Source of the DNA: Methylococcaceae bacterium
GTDB taxonomy: Bacteria; Pseudomonadota; Gammaproteobacteria; Methylococcales; Methylomonadaceae
Direction of reading: 5' to 3'
Assembly: GCA_947505105.1 (NCBI GenBank)
Contig: CANNKG010000017.1
Span: 1 to 46,546, forward strand
Length of the DNA stretch: 46,546 nt
Position 1 is the stretch's first letter. Every line of letters begins with the position of its first letter. Below, piece by piece: positions 29,152 to 37,546 of this stretch. The translations under genes were made by a program, and so were the position numbers. The notes under the pieces are model-generated. The model made no database searches and was not told the origin of the DNA. It saw nothing but the letters and a program-made list of their open reading frames with translations.

Positions 29152-30285
29152 CTAATTAATCCATTTAAGTAATTCTTCAGGCAGTTGCGTCAAATTTCTG
29201 CTGTCGCAGACCATTATGCCTAAATCTCGGGCGCGTTGACGATCGTAATCATTCAACGTATTAAAGTATACTAGCATGGCGCGCGCCTGTAAGCCGCCGA
29301 TTAAATCTCGCAAACTGTCCAGTTTATAAAGTGTTTCAGTATTTTTTCCATCACGCATACTTTTATCGCTATGGGTCTTACATTCGATCAGATACAGCCG
29401 ATTGTGCTTTAAAAACACTACATCTAGCTCATTTCTGATCGGAGGTTTCATGTGGTTTCTTTCGACTTCCAAGCTTCGAGCAATGTCTTGAATATTGTGG
29501 ATCTTCTTTATATTCAGACAGAGTCCATAGACATGATCTTCCAACCAACCGCCATTGACATAAAATCTTGCCGCCTCATTTGGAAAGCGCAGTCGATTAC
29601 CCTCAAGGTTCAAAAGTCCTTCTTGTTCGAAAATGCCACACAAGTTGATAAACTCCGCATAACCTAAATGCGCGTTGTCAACCAGCACGGTCGCGCGAGT
29701 TCTCGCCTGAGCGGCATAAGCATTCAAAATACTCAACGGCGCACTTAATCCCTGCGCTTCAACAATCAACCTTTGAGTTAATTCGCGTAAGCGTACCGGA
29801 ACCCCATGTTTATCACCTTGATGGGTAATTTGAGCGCCGTAACTCGCCAGAAAATCCGGCAACTTAACCCGATTTGCCAGCGTATGACTGGCTTGATCTT
29901 CCGGATACATCCAAATAAGTCGATCCTCATCGGGATGCACATAAAATATCGGCTTTTCAAAGGCTCGAAATACTTCGTACGCGGCGATACTCATTGGTTT
30001 GGTACCACCAGTTGCATTAAGCGCCATTGCTTCTGAATCCGACTGATCGAGAAGATCAAACATTCGATCTCGAATATGTTCAATATCGAACGCATTAGCA
30101 ATCATATGCCGCCTCGTCTGAATTCCTTTAGTCTTGATGACACTTTCCAGCCATTCAGCTCGTTGTTGCATATCAGGACTTACTACCAACACTACGCGCT
30201 TGGGACAGAGCTGTTCATCTAAAAGGGGCGTGATATTAGGCACCGCTTGCGCAGAAACCAAGATCAGATGCGTATCGAGTTTCAT
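29152..30285 (-). CDS. card1: Card1/Can2-like CARF nuclease
   Basis: The 377-residue protein has an N-terminal CARF domain (LILVSAQAVPN, then ATGGTKPMS at about 91-99) and a C-terminal PD-(D/E)XK nuclease of the DUF1887 family (GGWLEDHVY near 246, NELDVVFL near 285, LIECKTHS near 299). Such proteins (Card1/Can2) are activated by cyclic tetra-adenylate made by Cas10 and cut ssDNA, RNA or supercoiled DNA, causing dormancy. Catalytic residues Glu249, Asp288, Glu301 and Lys303 look intact. The start overlaps the stop of the upstream CARF gene (ATGA). The gene converges with the CRISPR array, only 94 bases from the last repeat. Confidence 0.9.
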   Translation of the reverse strand: MKLDTHLILVSAQAVPNITPLLDEQLCPKRVVLVVSPDMQQRAEWLESVIKTKGIQTRRHMIANAFDIEHIRDRMFDLLDQSDSEAMALNATGGTKPMSIAAYEVFRAFEKPIFYVHPDEDRLIWMYPEDQASHTLANRVKLPDFLASYGAQITHQGDKHGVPVRLRELTQRLIVEAQGLSAPLSILNAYAAQARTRATVLVDNAHLGYAEFINLCGIFEQEGLLNLEGNRLRFPNEAARFYVNGGWLEDHVYGLCLNIKKIHNIQDIARSLEVERNHMKPPIRNELDVVFLKHNRLYLIECKTHSDKSMRDGKNTETLYKLDSLRDLIGGLQARAMLVYFNTLNDYDRQRARDLGIMVCDSRNLTQLPEELLKWIN

Positions 30286-30890
30286 AGACGTACTCCCGAT
30301 AAAATTTTGATGCGGGTAGCATTGGATTCAGGTTTGTTATCCCGGTATACCGTCGTGACATAGATAGTCGCAATACCCGATTCTTCAGCCGCCATAAATG
30401 CACCCAAACTCATGGTTTTTTTGCCACCGGTAATATCAACCGCAATATCACTCACTTCATCCTGTTTAATCATTTCCAGCAACTCCAAGGTTTTTCGTTT
30501 CACTTCCACAGGATCATCAGCATCATTAATTAAACCTTCACAAACTCGTATCTGTTTGATTTCAGATGAAGCTCTAATTTGATCTGCCAAGGCTTGGGTA
30601 TCTCGAGTATATAGCAAACCTATACAGGTAGGTTGGACTTGACGGATGACCCATTGAGGCAACTCACTTTGACTTACCGTAAAAATCAAACCTTGCCACG
30701 CATTTTGCGGCGGAATTTCACCAATAGTGGGAAAACTATTCCGAATCAGCCAACGACGTAAGGTATTGCGATAAAAAAAACCATAGATGCCACCAATGAG
30801 CGTCATCGTCATGACAAGATCACCGAGTAAGATGCCGAACCGATCCAAGTATAGCCAGAACGTTTCTGAGAGATAAAAAGTATCTTGCAT
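30282..30890 (-). CDS. Membrane-anchored CARF protein without visible effector domain
   Basis: The 202-residue product starts with about 17 soluble residues, then one transmembrane helix (about 18-40: FGILLGDLVMTMTLIGG and on), then a basic stretch, and a CARF-like Rossmann domain to the end with the signature DITGGKKTMSLG at 152-163. There is no HEPN, nuclease or protease domain. It should sit in the inner membrane with its CARF domain in the cytoplasm (positive-inside). Coupled by 4-bp overlap with card1 and located after cad1, it presumably senses or degrades the cyclic oligoadenylate, or signals at the membrane. No named family is recognised. Confidence 0.75.
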   Translation of the reverse strand: MQDTFYLSETFWLYLDRFGILLGDLVMTMTLIGGIYGFFYRNTLRRWLIRNSFPTIGEIPPQNAWQGLIFTVSQSELPQWVIRQVQPTCIGLLYTRDTQALADQIRASSEIKQIRVCEGLINDADDPVEVKRKTLELLEMIKQDEVSDIAVDITGGKKTMSLGAFMAAEESGIATIYVTTVYRDNKPESNATRIKILSGVRL

Positions 30891-30967
30891 GACTGAATTA
30901 AGGGGGTAAATATTTATATATAGAATCGGAAAAAGTAACGAACCGTACCGGTAATTTTGCGAATTTA

Positions 30968-33052
30968 CTAATCGTCTACCAACAATTGATAAATTTCGGC
31001 ATCCATGCGTTTTAACATTTGCTCTTTGGCTTCACTCGGTAAAAACGCATGTACAAATCCTTGTTTAATAATGGCTAAACCATCCCACAACGACAATTGG
31101 TAATCTATCATCCGCACTGCGGTCAAATATTCGTCTGCCAGCGTGGTGCGGCTGATCCCCGGATTATCGGTACATATCGTCAGCGGCAAACCATTTTGCC
31201 AAAGTTTTAGCAAAGGATAATGAGGATATGGGGCTGTTGCCGTAAAATTTGGGTCGAAAAATCCAACCACTTCTCGATTGGAAGTCGGACATAATTCCAG
31301 ACAAATATCCCGATTACGAAAGCGTTCGGCTAAGTTAGGATGGTCGCCAATACTCAAGCCGTGACCAATACGGTCGGCATGTAAATTATAAGCCGCTTCC
31401 CAGATGGCTTCAGCCGCTTCACCTTCACCAGCATGAATCGTTAGCGGCAAACAATGTTCGAACGCCGGTAGAAAACAGCCCGCGATTTTGGCGGGATTTG
31501 CAACACTTTCATCACCCGCCAAATCGAGACCTACGATAAATTCTGGCAGCAATTCCTTAGCCTGAACCGCCAGCGCTAGGGTATCTTGCAACGCTGTAAT
31601 GCTATGGCGCCGATCGGCAATCAAGATAAACCGAAACTCAATCTTTACCGCTTGATTTGAACAGGCGTTCAGCAAGGCATCATAAAATTGCGTTAAAAAC
31701 ACCAAACCATTGCCGTATTTTTGCGGACTACCCCTTAGCTCCACATAATGCAGACCTTCACGTTGCGCCTGAACGACGACTTGTTTGGCGTAAGTTTCCA
31801 GCGCAGCGGGATGACTGAGCAAGGTTGAACCAGATAATTCCCCAGGTCGCTCATAAGCCTCAAAGCCTTGAGGATGTTGATTTTTAAGCGCGAGACGAGG
31901 CTCGGTCACGCCAAACAGATTAAACTCCAACACGTCGGAAGAGGTATGTACCAATAGCGCTGCGGCATTGTGGCTGCGCGTTCCAAGTTGTTTGATATGC
32001 AACGGCCAGTCCCAAGGCCACTCACCCTGTTCGGCGAGCGGCTGAATGACTTGCCGTGCCGTTTGTCGTTCGAGCAGAGTTAAGCTGTCCCAAATGGCCC
32101 GCCCAACCTCTTGCTGCGCGGGTAAATCCAAACACCCGCCGAGATGGCGATGCAAATCGGCCTTCGGCAGCGCGACCAACCACGCGCGATGTTGGTCGGT
32201 GAGTTTGGTCTGACGCAACTGCTCAATCAGGCGCGGCGGTAATCGATACAGGGACCGCCAGTTTTCATGCCGATCATGACGGCTGATTTCAAGCAGATAA
32301 TTGCCCAGCAAGCGGGAACCTGCTTGCTCACGTCGTCTGATTTCGTCAACCAAACGCGGTGCATTCGCCTGCCACAGCGTTACTTCGCTCAATAGAGGAA
32401 TCGGAATCGGATAGTCGCAACCTTTGATCGGTGGACATTGATCCAAATGCACGTCCAGAATTTCACTGCGGGTTGTCGCGCCGGTCACTAACGGTAAGAT
32501 CTCGGCGCACAATGGTGCCAGCATAGGACAGGTAAAAAAACTAGGCGGCGCGCTTTTAAGTTCTACGGACATCGGTTCTTCTGCAATGACATGCAACATG
32601 GCTTGACACCCAAACAAACTTCCGGCCCATTGAATATCAGCACTCATGGTTTTTCGCCCACCCGCCAGCGACAAGGTCAATTGCCCGCCGTGCAGTCGTT
32701 CCTGCGCCGCCAAACACGTTCTAAGAATCAACTCGCGCATGTCGTCACATTCCTGCTGACTAGCGAGTTGCTGTGTTTGCGCGGCTTGAAAGATGCGTAA
32801 CACTGGCGAATCAACCAGACCTTGATGCCATTCAAACAAGCACTCAAGACTTTGCTGAGTTTGTCGACCCTGCGTCGTTACAATCCAGATTTCATCAGGT
32901 GCCTGTAATTGATACTGCACGCGCCGCTGTTCAATGTGCAGGCGTTGAGGATGATTACGGTAGAGCGGTAATCTTTCCGGCGCGAGAAATCCATAGACTT
33001 CTGGAATCACCGCCCAACTGGTGCCTAGGGAGCAAATGAGGATATTTGGCAT
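30968..33052 (-). CDS. cad1: Cad1: CARF-adenosine deaminase effector
   Basis: The 694-residue protein fuses an N-terminal CARF domain (LICSLGTSWAV, then SLAGGRKTMS near 128-137) to a C-terminal adenosine deaminase. The zinc site is complete: DLHRHLGG (His301, His303), TIHAGEGE (His540, Glu543), DRIGHGLS (His564) and TICTDNPG (Asp629). This is the layout of Cad1, a type III effector reported to deaminate ATP to ITP when bound to cyclic oligoadenylates, thereby stopping host growth and phage replication. A GAGG site lies next to the ATG. It heads a three-CARF cluster (cad1, membrane CARF, card1). The linker (about 200-290) is unassigned. Confidence 0.92.
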   Translation of the reverse strand: MPNILICSLGTSWAVIPEVYGFLAPERLPLYRNHPQRLHIEQRRVQYQLQAPDEIWIVTTQGRQTQQSLECLFEWHQGLVDSPVLRIFQAAQTQQLASQQECDDMRELILRTCLAAQERLHGGQLTLSLAGGRKTMSADIQWAGSLFGCQAMLHVIAEEPMSVELKSAPPSFFTCPMLAPLCAEILPLVTGATTRSEILDVHLDQCPPIKGCDYPIPIPLLSEVTLWQANAPRLVDEIRRREQAGSRLLGNYLLEISRHDRHENWRSLYRLPPRLIEQLRQTKLTDQHRAWLVALPKADLHRHLGGCLDLPAQQEVGRAIWDSLTLLERQTARQVIQPLAEQGEWPWDWPLHIKQLGTRSHNAAALLVHTSSDVLEFNLFGVTEPRLALKNQHPQGFEAYERPGELSGSTLLSHPAALETYAKQVVVQAQREGLHYVELRGSPQKYGNGLVFLTQFYDALLNACSNQAVKIEFRFILIADRRHSITALQDTLALAVQAKELLPEFIVGLDLAGDESVANPAKIAGCFLPAFEHCLPLTIHAGEGEAAEAIWEAAYNLHADRIGHGLSIGDHPNLAERFRNRDICLELCPTSNREVVGFFDPNFTATAPYPHYPLLKLWQNGLPLTICTDNPGISRTTLADEYLTAVRMIDYQLSLWDGLAIIKQGFVHAFLPSEAKEQMLKRMDAEIYQLLVDD

Positions 33053-33058
33053 ACCTCG

Positions 33059-33175
33059 TCAGAAAGGTAGTTGAATCGCGGCCGGACTCATGACGATATG
33101 CCCCCATTGGTCGGTTTCGAATTTGTAGAGTAAATTGTTGACGGTCGGATTGTTGCAGATGCCTTGCCAGGTCAT
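33059..33175 (-). pseudogene. N-terminal remnant of a Uma2-family protein
   Basis: A 38-codon frame reading MTWQGICNNPTVNN and later GHIVMSPAAIQLPF matches the opening of Uma2-type putative endonucleases, which start with a WQ-CxxP block and a GxIxMSP block. It stops just where those proteins continue into their catalytic region, six bases before the cad1 start, so it is a truncated scar. Confidence 0.55.
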
Positions 33176-33266
33176 AAATTTAACTCCGATCAAAATTGAG
33201 ATTTTTTAGGGTTTGGCTCTAAATCACTGTTAGCACTTCCTCAGCCTACGGATAGTTGTTCAGATT

Positions 33267-33555
33267 TCATAAGGCAATCCCGGTCGATTTGGCGATTTGG
33301 TAAATCGCCAGCTCTTGAGCCGGGTCTTTCAGCTCGAGATCAATTTTTTGCTCGCCCAGGCGCTGTTGTAACACGGTCAAAAAGTGGATTTTTTTCTCAA
33401 ACAGCCCGTGTTAAACCGCTGGCTCCAGATATAAATCAATATCGCCGCCCCTTTTAGTATCATCCACCCGGCTGCCGAATAAATAAACGCTGGTTTCTGC
33501 ACCAAAGATGTTTTGGGCTTCGATTTTGATGAGCTGTTGGACATGAGGGGAGGCG
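33267..33555 (-). pseudogene. Disrupted minimal nucleotidyltransferase (MNT-like)
   Basis: One minus-strand frame reads VYLFGSRVDDTKRGGDIDLY, the nucleotidyltransferase core (GSR followed by GDxD), then meets a TAA at 33411-33413, after which the frame continues (KIDLELKDPAQELAIYQIAK) to a proper end at 33267. The N-terminus is also out of frame. MNT proteins are antitoxins of HEPN toxins or AMPylating enzymes. It overlaps the end of the next entry on the same strand in a different frame. Confidence 0.6.
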
Positions 33556-33748
33556 CACCTTTGTCATCCGTATTCCAAATTGCGTCAAGATCAAGTTCCA
33601 AGCGCTGTTCATATTCGCCTTTAGCTTCAAGTACCAAGGGTTCACCTTGGAAATCACCAGCAGTTGCTTCGAAAAAACCAATCGGCCAACCGTTAGCGTC
33701 GGTTTCTAGCCTTGCCGATCCAGATATTTCATTACAACCAGTTGCCAT
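33377..33748 (-). CDS. Short antitoxin-like protein with read-through tail
   Basis: The 123-residue frame starts 25 bases after cmr6 with a GAGGA site. Residues about 1-60 contain NGWPIGFFEATAGDF and GEYEQRLEL, blocks I associate with small partner proteins of PIN-domain toxins. From about residue 65 on, the frame merely runs through the disrupted nucleotidyltransferase in the wrong frame, so the tail is probably not native. It is likely a broken toxin-antitoxin unit carried in the Cmr operon. Whether the protein is made is unknown. Confidence 0.4.
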   Translation of the reverse strand: MATGCNEISGSARLETDANGWPIGFFEATAGDFQGEPLVLEAKGEYEQRLELDLDAIWNTDDKGAPPLMSNSSSKSKPKTSLVQKPAFIYSAAGWMILKGAAILIYIWSQRFNTGCLRKKSTF

Positions 33749-33772
33749 CAGGTTTTTCCTCGGGTAATTGCG

Positions 33773-35086
33773 TTAATTTTGCAATTGAGTTAACAATTCC
33801 TTCGCTTTTTTATTTCCCTTGGCACCAATGAATTCAACAAGCAGTCGCGCAATTTCCAGCAAATCATCTTTATCCGTTCTTGACCACTTGTCTGCTGCAG
33901 TGATGAGTTGTTTAAGCTCAGTATATAGAGGCCCCCCAATTTGTTCACTGACCTTTGATTTTTGCTTGGTTTGCAATTTTTGGCGCAATTCCTGGATCAG
34001 CTTTTGCTCGGTGGACAATGCTTCTAGCCGCATTTGCTCCTGATACTCGACAAGAGCATCTATTTTTCCTTGATCGAAGTTCATTTGCCCATAGCCCACT
34101 GCCGTTTTTGCGCCAAAACCCAACCAGTCGAAAGCATGTTCGAAAGTGGCTTTAAGTAAAGTTTTCCAATGCTGTCGAAAAAACTCGGGCAAACGTGCTT
34201 CAGCACAAGTACAGTAAAAATCGAACTGGCTATTGGGTGGCAGCGTTAACAACACGTTGGGCACCGGTTGTTCCGAATCGTGCGGTGAGTTTTTACCATT
34301 AAAATAGCCACCGTGATGCGGCGTTAAAATGTCCATCGCTAAACTTTTGCTTTCCGGAAATACATCCCAAAAACATAAAGCACCTTGAATACTGATCGAC
34401 TCACGCAAAGTTTTATTAAGCGCTAAATCATTCAAAAAAGCCTGTGGCTGATCGATGTATCGCTTTTTATCTTTAGCTTCAGTCGCGCATTCAATAAACT
34501 TTTTTAATGCGGCAACTTCATATTCACCCCTTGCCAACCATTCCTGATAAATAGCTTGACGGCGCTGCGCTTCCTCATCCAATACGTCAATGCCATAGGC
34601 GGATTGTTTAAACATCGAACCACCAGCTTCAAAACCAAATAGCCACCAAACACTAAGCATATCCCAGCCCTGCTTGTCGCCATACAACCCCAAGGCCAGT
34701 TGCTCGGCAGCCGTTCGCAACACGCCTTTGACACTGGAACCGGGTAAATAAGGCAAGCCGTAGGGATTGATAAAGGCAAAGCCGTTTTCTAAAGGGTGTT
34801 CGTTGCCGATGCCGGTCATAAACGGAGCAATGCTTTTGGCCGGAAAATATTCAGCGTTTTGTTTTAGCGCAATGGATTGCTGGCGTTGGCGCAGATTTTC
34901 GGTGAGTTTTATCGAATTCGGCGATAAAGATTTGGCGACTGTTTTCAGCGCCTCTTTTTTGCCGCTTTCGGCCCTGCTCCAATTATCTTGCCAAACTGGA
35001 AAATACAAACCGAAGCGATGACCGGGGGCGACATCCTGACTTTCTATATGTTTTGTCATATAGTTGGGAACAGCAGCTTTTGTCAT
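33773..35086 (-). CDS. cmr6: Cmr6, type III-B RAMP protein
   Basis: Cmr6 caps the Cmr complex near the 3' end of the crRNA. The 437-residue product shows the RAMP pattern: a central LPGSSVKGVLRTAAE block near 115, the ILTPHHGGYFNG block near 250, and the Gly-rich WLGFGAKTAVGYGQ loop near 320. A charged helical extension of about 95 residues follows (from about 340), which is longer than typical. AAGGAG lies five bases before the ATG. It is the last Cmr subunit in the operon order 1-2-3-4-5-6. Confidence 0.9.
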   Translation of the reverse strand: MTKAAVPNYMTKHIESQDVAPGHRFGLYFPVWQDNWSRAESGKKEALKTVAKSLSPNSIKLTENLRQRQQSIALKQNAEYFPAKSIAPFMTGIGNEHPLENGFAFINPYGLPYLPGSSVKGVLRTAAEQLALGLYGDKQGWDMLSVWWLFGFEAGGSMFKQSAYGIDVLDEEAQRRQAIYQEWLARGEYEVAALKKFIECATEAKDKKRYIDQPQAFLNDLALNKTLRESISIQGALCFWDVFPESKSLAMDILTPHHGGYFNGKNSPHDSEQPVPNVLLTLPPNSQFDFYCTCAEARLPEFFRQHWKTLLKATFEHAFDWLGFGAKTAVGYGQMNFDQGKIDALVEYQEQMRLEALSTEQKLIQELRQKLQTKQKSKVSEQIGGPLYTELKQLITAADKWSRTDKDDLLEIARLLVEFIGAKGNKKAKELLTQLQN

Positions 35087-35095
35087 GGTAACTCC

Positions 35096-35446
35096 TTAAT
35101 GACTAATGGCAGAAAACTGGCGTATCCAGCGCAGCAGAGCCAGGGTTTCTTCGGTGGCTTTGCGGTATTTTTGACTGTCGGCATTTAATAATGCCTCCAT
35201 CATCTTGTCAAAAGACATCAAGACATTTTCATCATGTTTGAAATAGCTGGCCAGCCAGTCGATAATATGCTTATTCAACGAGTGATGTTTTTTATCCTGA
35301 TAAAAGGCTAACGTTTGCATTAGCCCATTATTCATAATCAAAGCCGGCGCCCCCTTAGCCAGTTTAGTGTAATCGTCGTTTTCGCCTTGCACTACTCTCC
35401 ACGCATAAGCCGCACGCTTTTGCTCCATGCTAGGTAACTTACTCAT
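35096..35446 (-). CDS. cmr5: Cmr5, type III-B small subunit
   Basis: The small helical subunit that lines the Cmr backbone and contacts the crRNA-target duplex. 116 residues starting MSKLPSMEQKRAAYAW, with AKGAPALIMNNGLMQTLAFY near 38-57, the conserved Cmr5 block. ATG 35446 overlaps the end of cmr4 by eight bases (ATGAGTAA), so the longer open frame upstream (to 35611) is not native. The spacing indicates translational coupling. Confidence 0.93.
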   Translation of the reverse strand: MSKLPSMEQKRAAYAWRVVQGENDDYTKLAKGAPALIMNNGLMQTLAFYQDKKHHSLNKHIIDWLASYFKHDENVLMSFDKMMEALLNADSQKYRKATEETLALLRWIRQFSAISH

Positions 35447-36380
35447 GGGTACCCCCGATAACCGAACAAATAATTTGCCCTCGCCCTGTCGTCGCATCAC
35501 CACCGAATTGCACCATACGACCATTGAGCGCTTGCCATTTGTCTGCATCACCGTTTTCAAGCAAATCAATAATCTTGCTAGCATCCATGACTTTATCTGG
35601 TTTTTTTTCACGCGAATAACGCTCTTGACTTGCCATTACGACCGTAAACAACAGGCTTTCCGGTGGCAAATTTTCGGTATAGAACAACGCCCCGCCATCT
35701 GCGGTGCCGCTGACATCATCGATGCGTACATGCGGTTCGACAACGGTGGAATTAACCACAAAATAATGTAATTCGTCATCTGAAAGCAACACTAAGTCAG
35801 TTTTCAGTTTGTTACGAAAATATTCAAAATATTTTTCTGTAGGCAACGCGGATTCAGCCAGCCAATCAGCAATAACACCGAAACTATTATCAGCGTCCAT
35901 TTGTGCACTAAGTTCATAAGCTTCTAGTGCTAATTTGTTTTCGGTCAATAAATTAGGATTTCGCATCCGACAATCACCACTATTAATTTCTGGAATATTC
36001 CAAGTGGTTATAATTTTTGCCAATCCCAACTGTCGTTTAAGTCGCCCCAGTAACAACGGTGAAGTCGCATAAACGAAACCCACCTTGGGACACCGTACCG
36101 GAAACGCCACCAGTTGCCCATCGCTGAAACTCAAAGCCCCTGCATGTTCAGCAGCATCGGATTCCGGGCCAAATAAACGATTGAGCAGGTTTTTATCCTC
36201 GTCCCGCGCCCAATAATCATGGCGGATTGCGCCTTTAATCCCCGAACCGGCCATCATCGGGTACTCAGTATGGCGTTCGCGTTGGATCGGATTGTCAATC
36301 AATCCGCCCACCGCCGTACCGGTGCCCATATGCACCGGACTGACGCAATAAAGAAATGCAATTCGTGTTTCCTGAAACAT
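35439..36380 (-). CDS. cmr4: Cmr4, type III-B backbone RNase
   Basis: Cmr4 forms the helical backbone and cuts the target RNA at 6-nt intervals. The 313-residue product shows SPVHMGTGTAVGGLID near 14-29, where Asp29 corresponds to the catalytic Asp of the thumb loop, then IQRERHTEYPM and SGIKGAIRHDYW, all Cmr4 hallmarks. A strong AAGGAG site precedes the ATG, consistent with a need for several copies per complex. The active-site Asp appears intact, so the complex should be cleavage-competent. Confidence 0.95.
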   Translation of the reverse strand: MFQETRIAFLYCVSPVHMGTGTAVGGLIDNPIQRERHTEYPMMAGSGIKGAIRHDYWARDEDKNLLNRLFGPESDAAEHAGALSFSDGQLVAFPVRCPKVGFVYATSPLLLGRLKRQLGLAKIITTWNIPEINSGDCRMRNPNLLTENKLALEAYELSAQMDADNSFGVIADWLAESALPTEKYFEYFRNKLKTDLVLLSDDELHYFVVNSTVVEPHVRIDDVSGTADGGALFYTENLPPESLLFTVVMASQERYSREKKPDKVMDASKIIDLLENGDADKWQALNGRMVQFGGDATTGRGQIICSVIGGTHE

Positions 36381-36394
36381 AGTGACTCCTTACT

Positions 36395-37546
36395 TTAAAG
36401 CGGCCAAGCCGCGATCATGATGTTGTTAAAACCTTCGGCGCGGCGTTTACGATCAGGATAATCACTGATTGCAAACAAACTCTGTTCGACAAGTTTGCCA
36501 AGCGCGTTAACGTCCCCTTCAAATTGGTCGAACCAATATACGCTTCCTGAACTGACTGATTTTAAGGCCGGTTTGGGTTGATGCGCTGCAATATCCCAGC
36601 CGCTAATCGTGTCGGCTCTGGCGACACTGGCGGTGATCAAACGCGCGCTAAAATCGTCGGTTTGCCACTGAAAACCATTCGCGTTTTGACGCATTCCTGG
36701 TAATAACCAACCTGCCTCGAATAAACCCGGTGTGGTCAGCAGCAAGCGAAAGCGCTTTTGTTGGTCGATGATTTCCCACTTGGGCTTTGGTCTTTGCCAA
36801 GCAACTTTGTATTGCTGAGCACCTCGCCCATCGCCCCCTAAACGCACAAGACTCTGTTGAGGCAACAAACCCGGCGCTCCGCTTACGCCACTCAAAAAGC
36901 CGATTCCTCGTGCTAACGCAACGGTTTCTACCGTATAAAGCTGACTTTCAACAGTTGTTCTGGCTTCGGGCGCCAGTGTAATGCCTAAGCGCGCATCAAG
37001 CTTCCATAAGTCCCCTGAAAGGACAAGATGCTCATTTTTTAGCGGTTCGGCATTTAGCCAAGCCTGAATACCGGCAGCATTGATCCAAATCCCCCCCTCG
37101 GGTTTAGCTGGTTTTTCACTCCGTAATACCGGTAAATGCTGACAAGGTGCACTGCTTAACAAGCCGGATGGCAAGGATTCTGGTTGTAGGTAATAAATAA
37201 GCTGTCGATTATTTTGCACAATCACATCAGCGGGCAGTGGTAAATACACATCGTCGATTTGCTGATCACGCACTTTTGCAAGCAAAAAATCACTAATTCT
37301 AAAACTTCCAGGTTTTGAAGGCGTTCCCAAACTTTCCTGTAAATGCAGAGGTAAAGCGACCTGATCGACGGCAAACTTACCGGCATCTATTTGATGTGTC
37401 GCTAGAATTTGTGAGCGTAAAGCTCCTGCTGCCATTGAAGGCCAGGGCGGCATTAACGCCTCGCCGGGTGTTGAAGCGTCGGCAAACAGTCGATTGCCAC
37501 GCAAATACAAAATATCTAAGGGTTCTGTAAAGTGATATTCCGTCAT
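36395..37546 (-). CDS. cmr3: Cmr3, type III-B RAMP protein
   Basis: Cmr3 binds Cas10 and the 5'-handle of the crRNA. The 383-residue product has the typical N-terminus (FTEPLDILYLRGNRLF) followed by PPWPSMAAGALRSQIL near 33-48, and a C-terminal FNNIMIAAWPL. Its ATG overlaps the cmr2 stop (TAATG) and has GGAGG upstream, so it is translated together with cmr2. It must recognise the unusual ATTCAAAT handle encoded by the array. Confidence 0.9.
   Translation of the reverse strand: MTEYHFTEPLDILYLRGNRLFADASTPGEALMPPWPSMAAGALRSQILATHQIDAGKFAVDQVALPLHLQESLGTPSKPGSFRISDFLLAKVRDQQIDDVYLPLPADVIVQNNRQLIYYLQPESLPSGLLSSAPCQHLPVLRSEKPAKPEGGIWINAAGIQAWLNAEPLKNEHLVLSGDLWKLDARLGITLAPEARTTVESQLYTVETVALARGIGFLSGVSGAPGLLPQQSLVRLGGDGRGAQQYKVAWQRPKPKWEIIDQQKRFRLLLTTPGLFEAGWLLPGMRQNANGFQWQTDDFSARLITASVARADTISGWDIAAHQPKPALKSVSSGSVYWFDQFEGDVNALGKLVEQSLFAISDYPDRKRRAEGFNNIMIAAWPL

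Noticed and set aside
35447-35611. 55-residue N-terminal extension of Cmr5
   Set aside because: It runs antiparallel in frame to nothing useful: it lies inside cmr4 coding sequence in another frame, and MSKLPSMEQK is the usual type of Cmr5 start.
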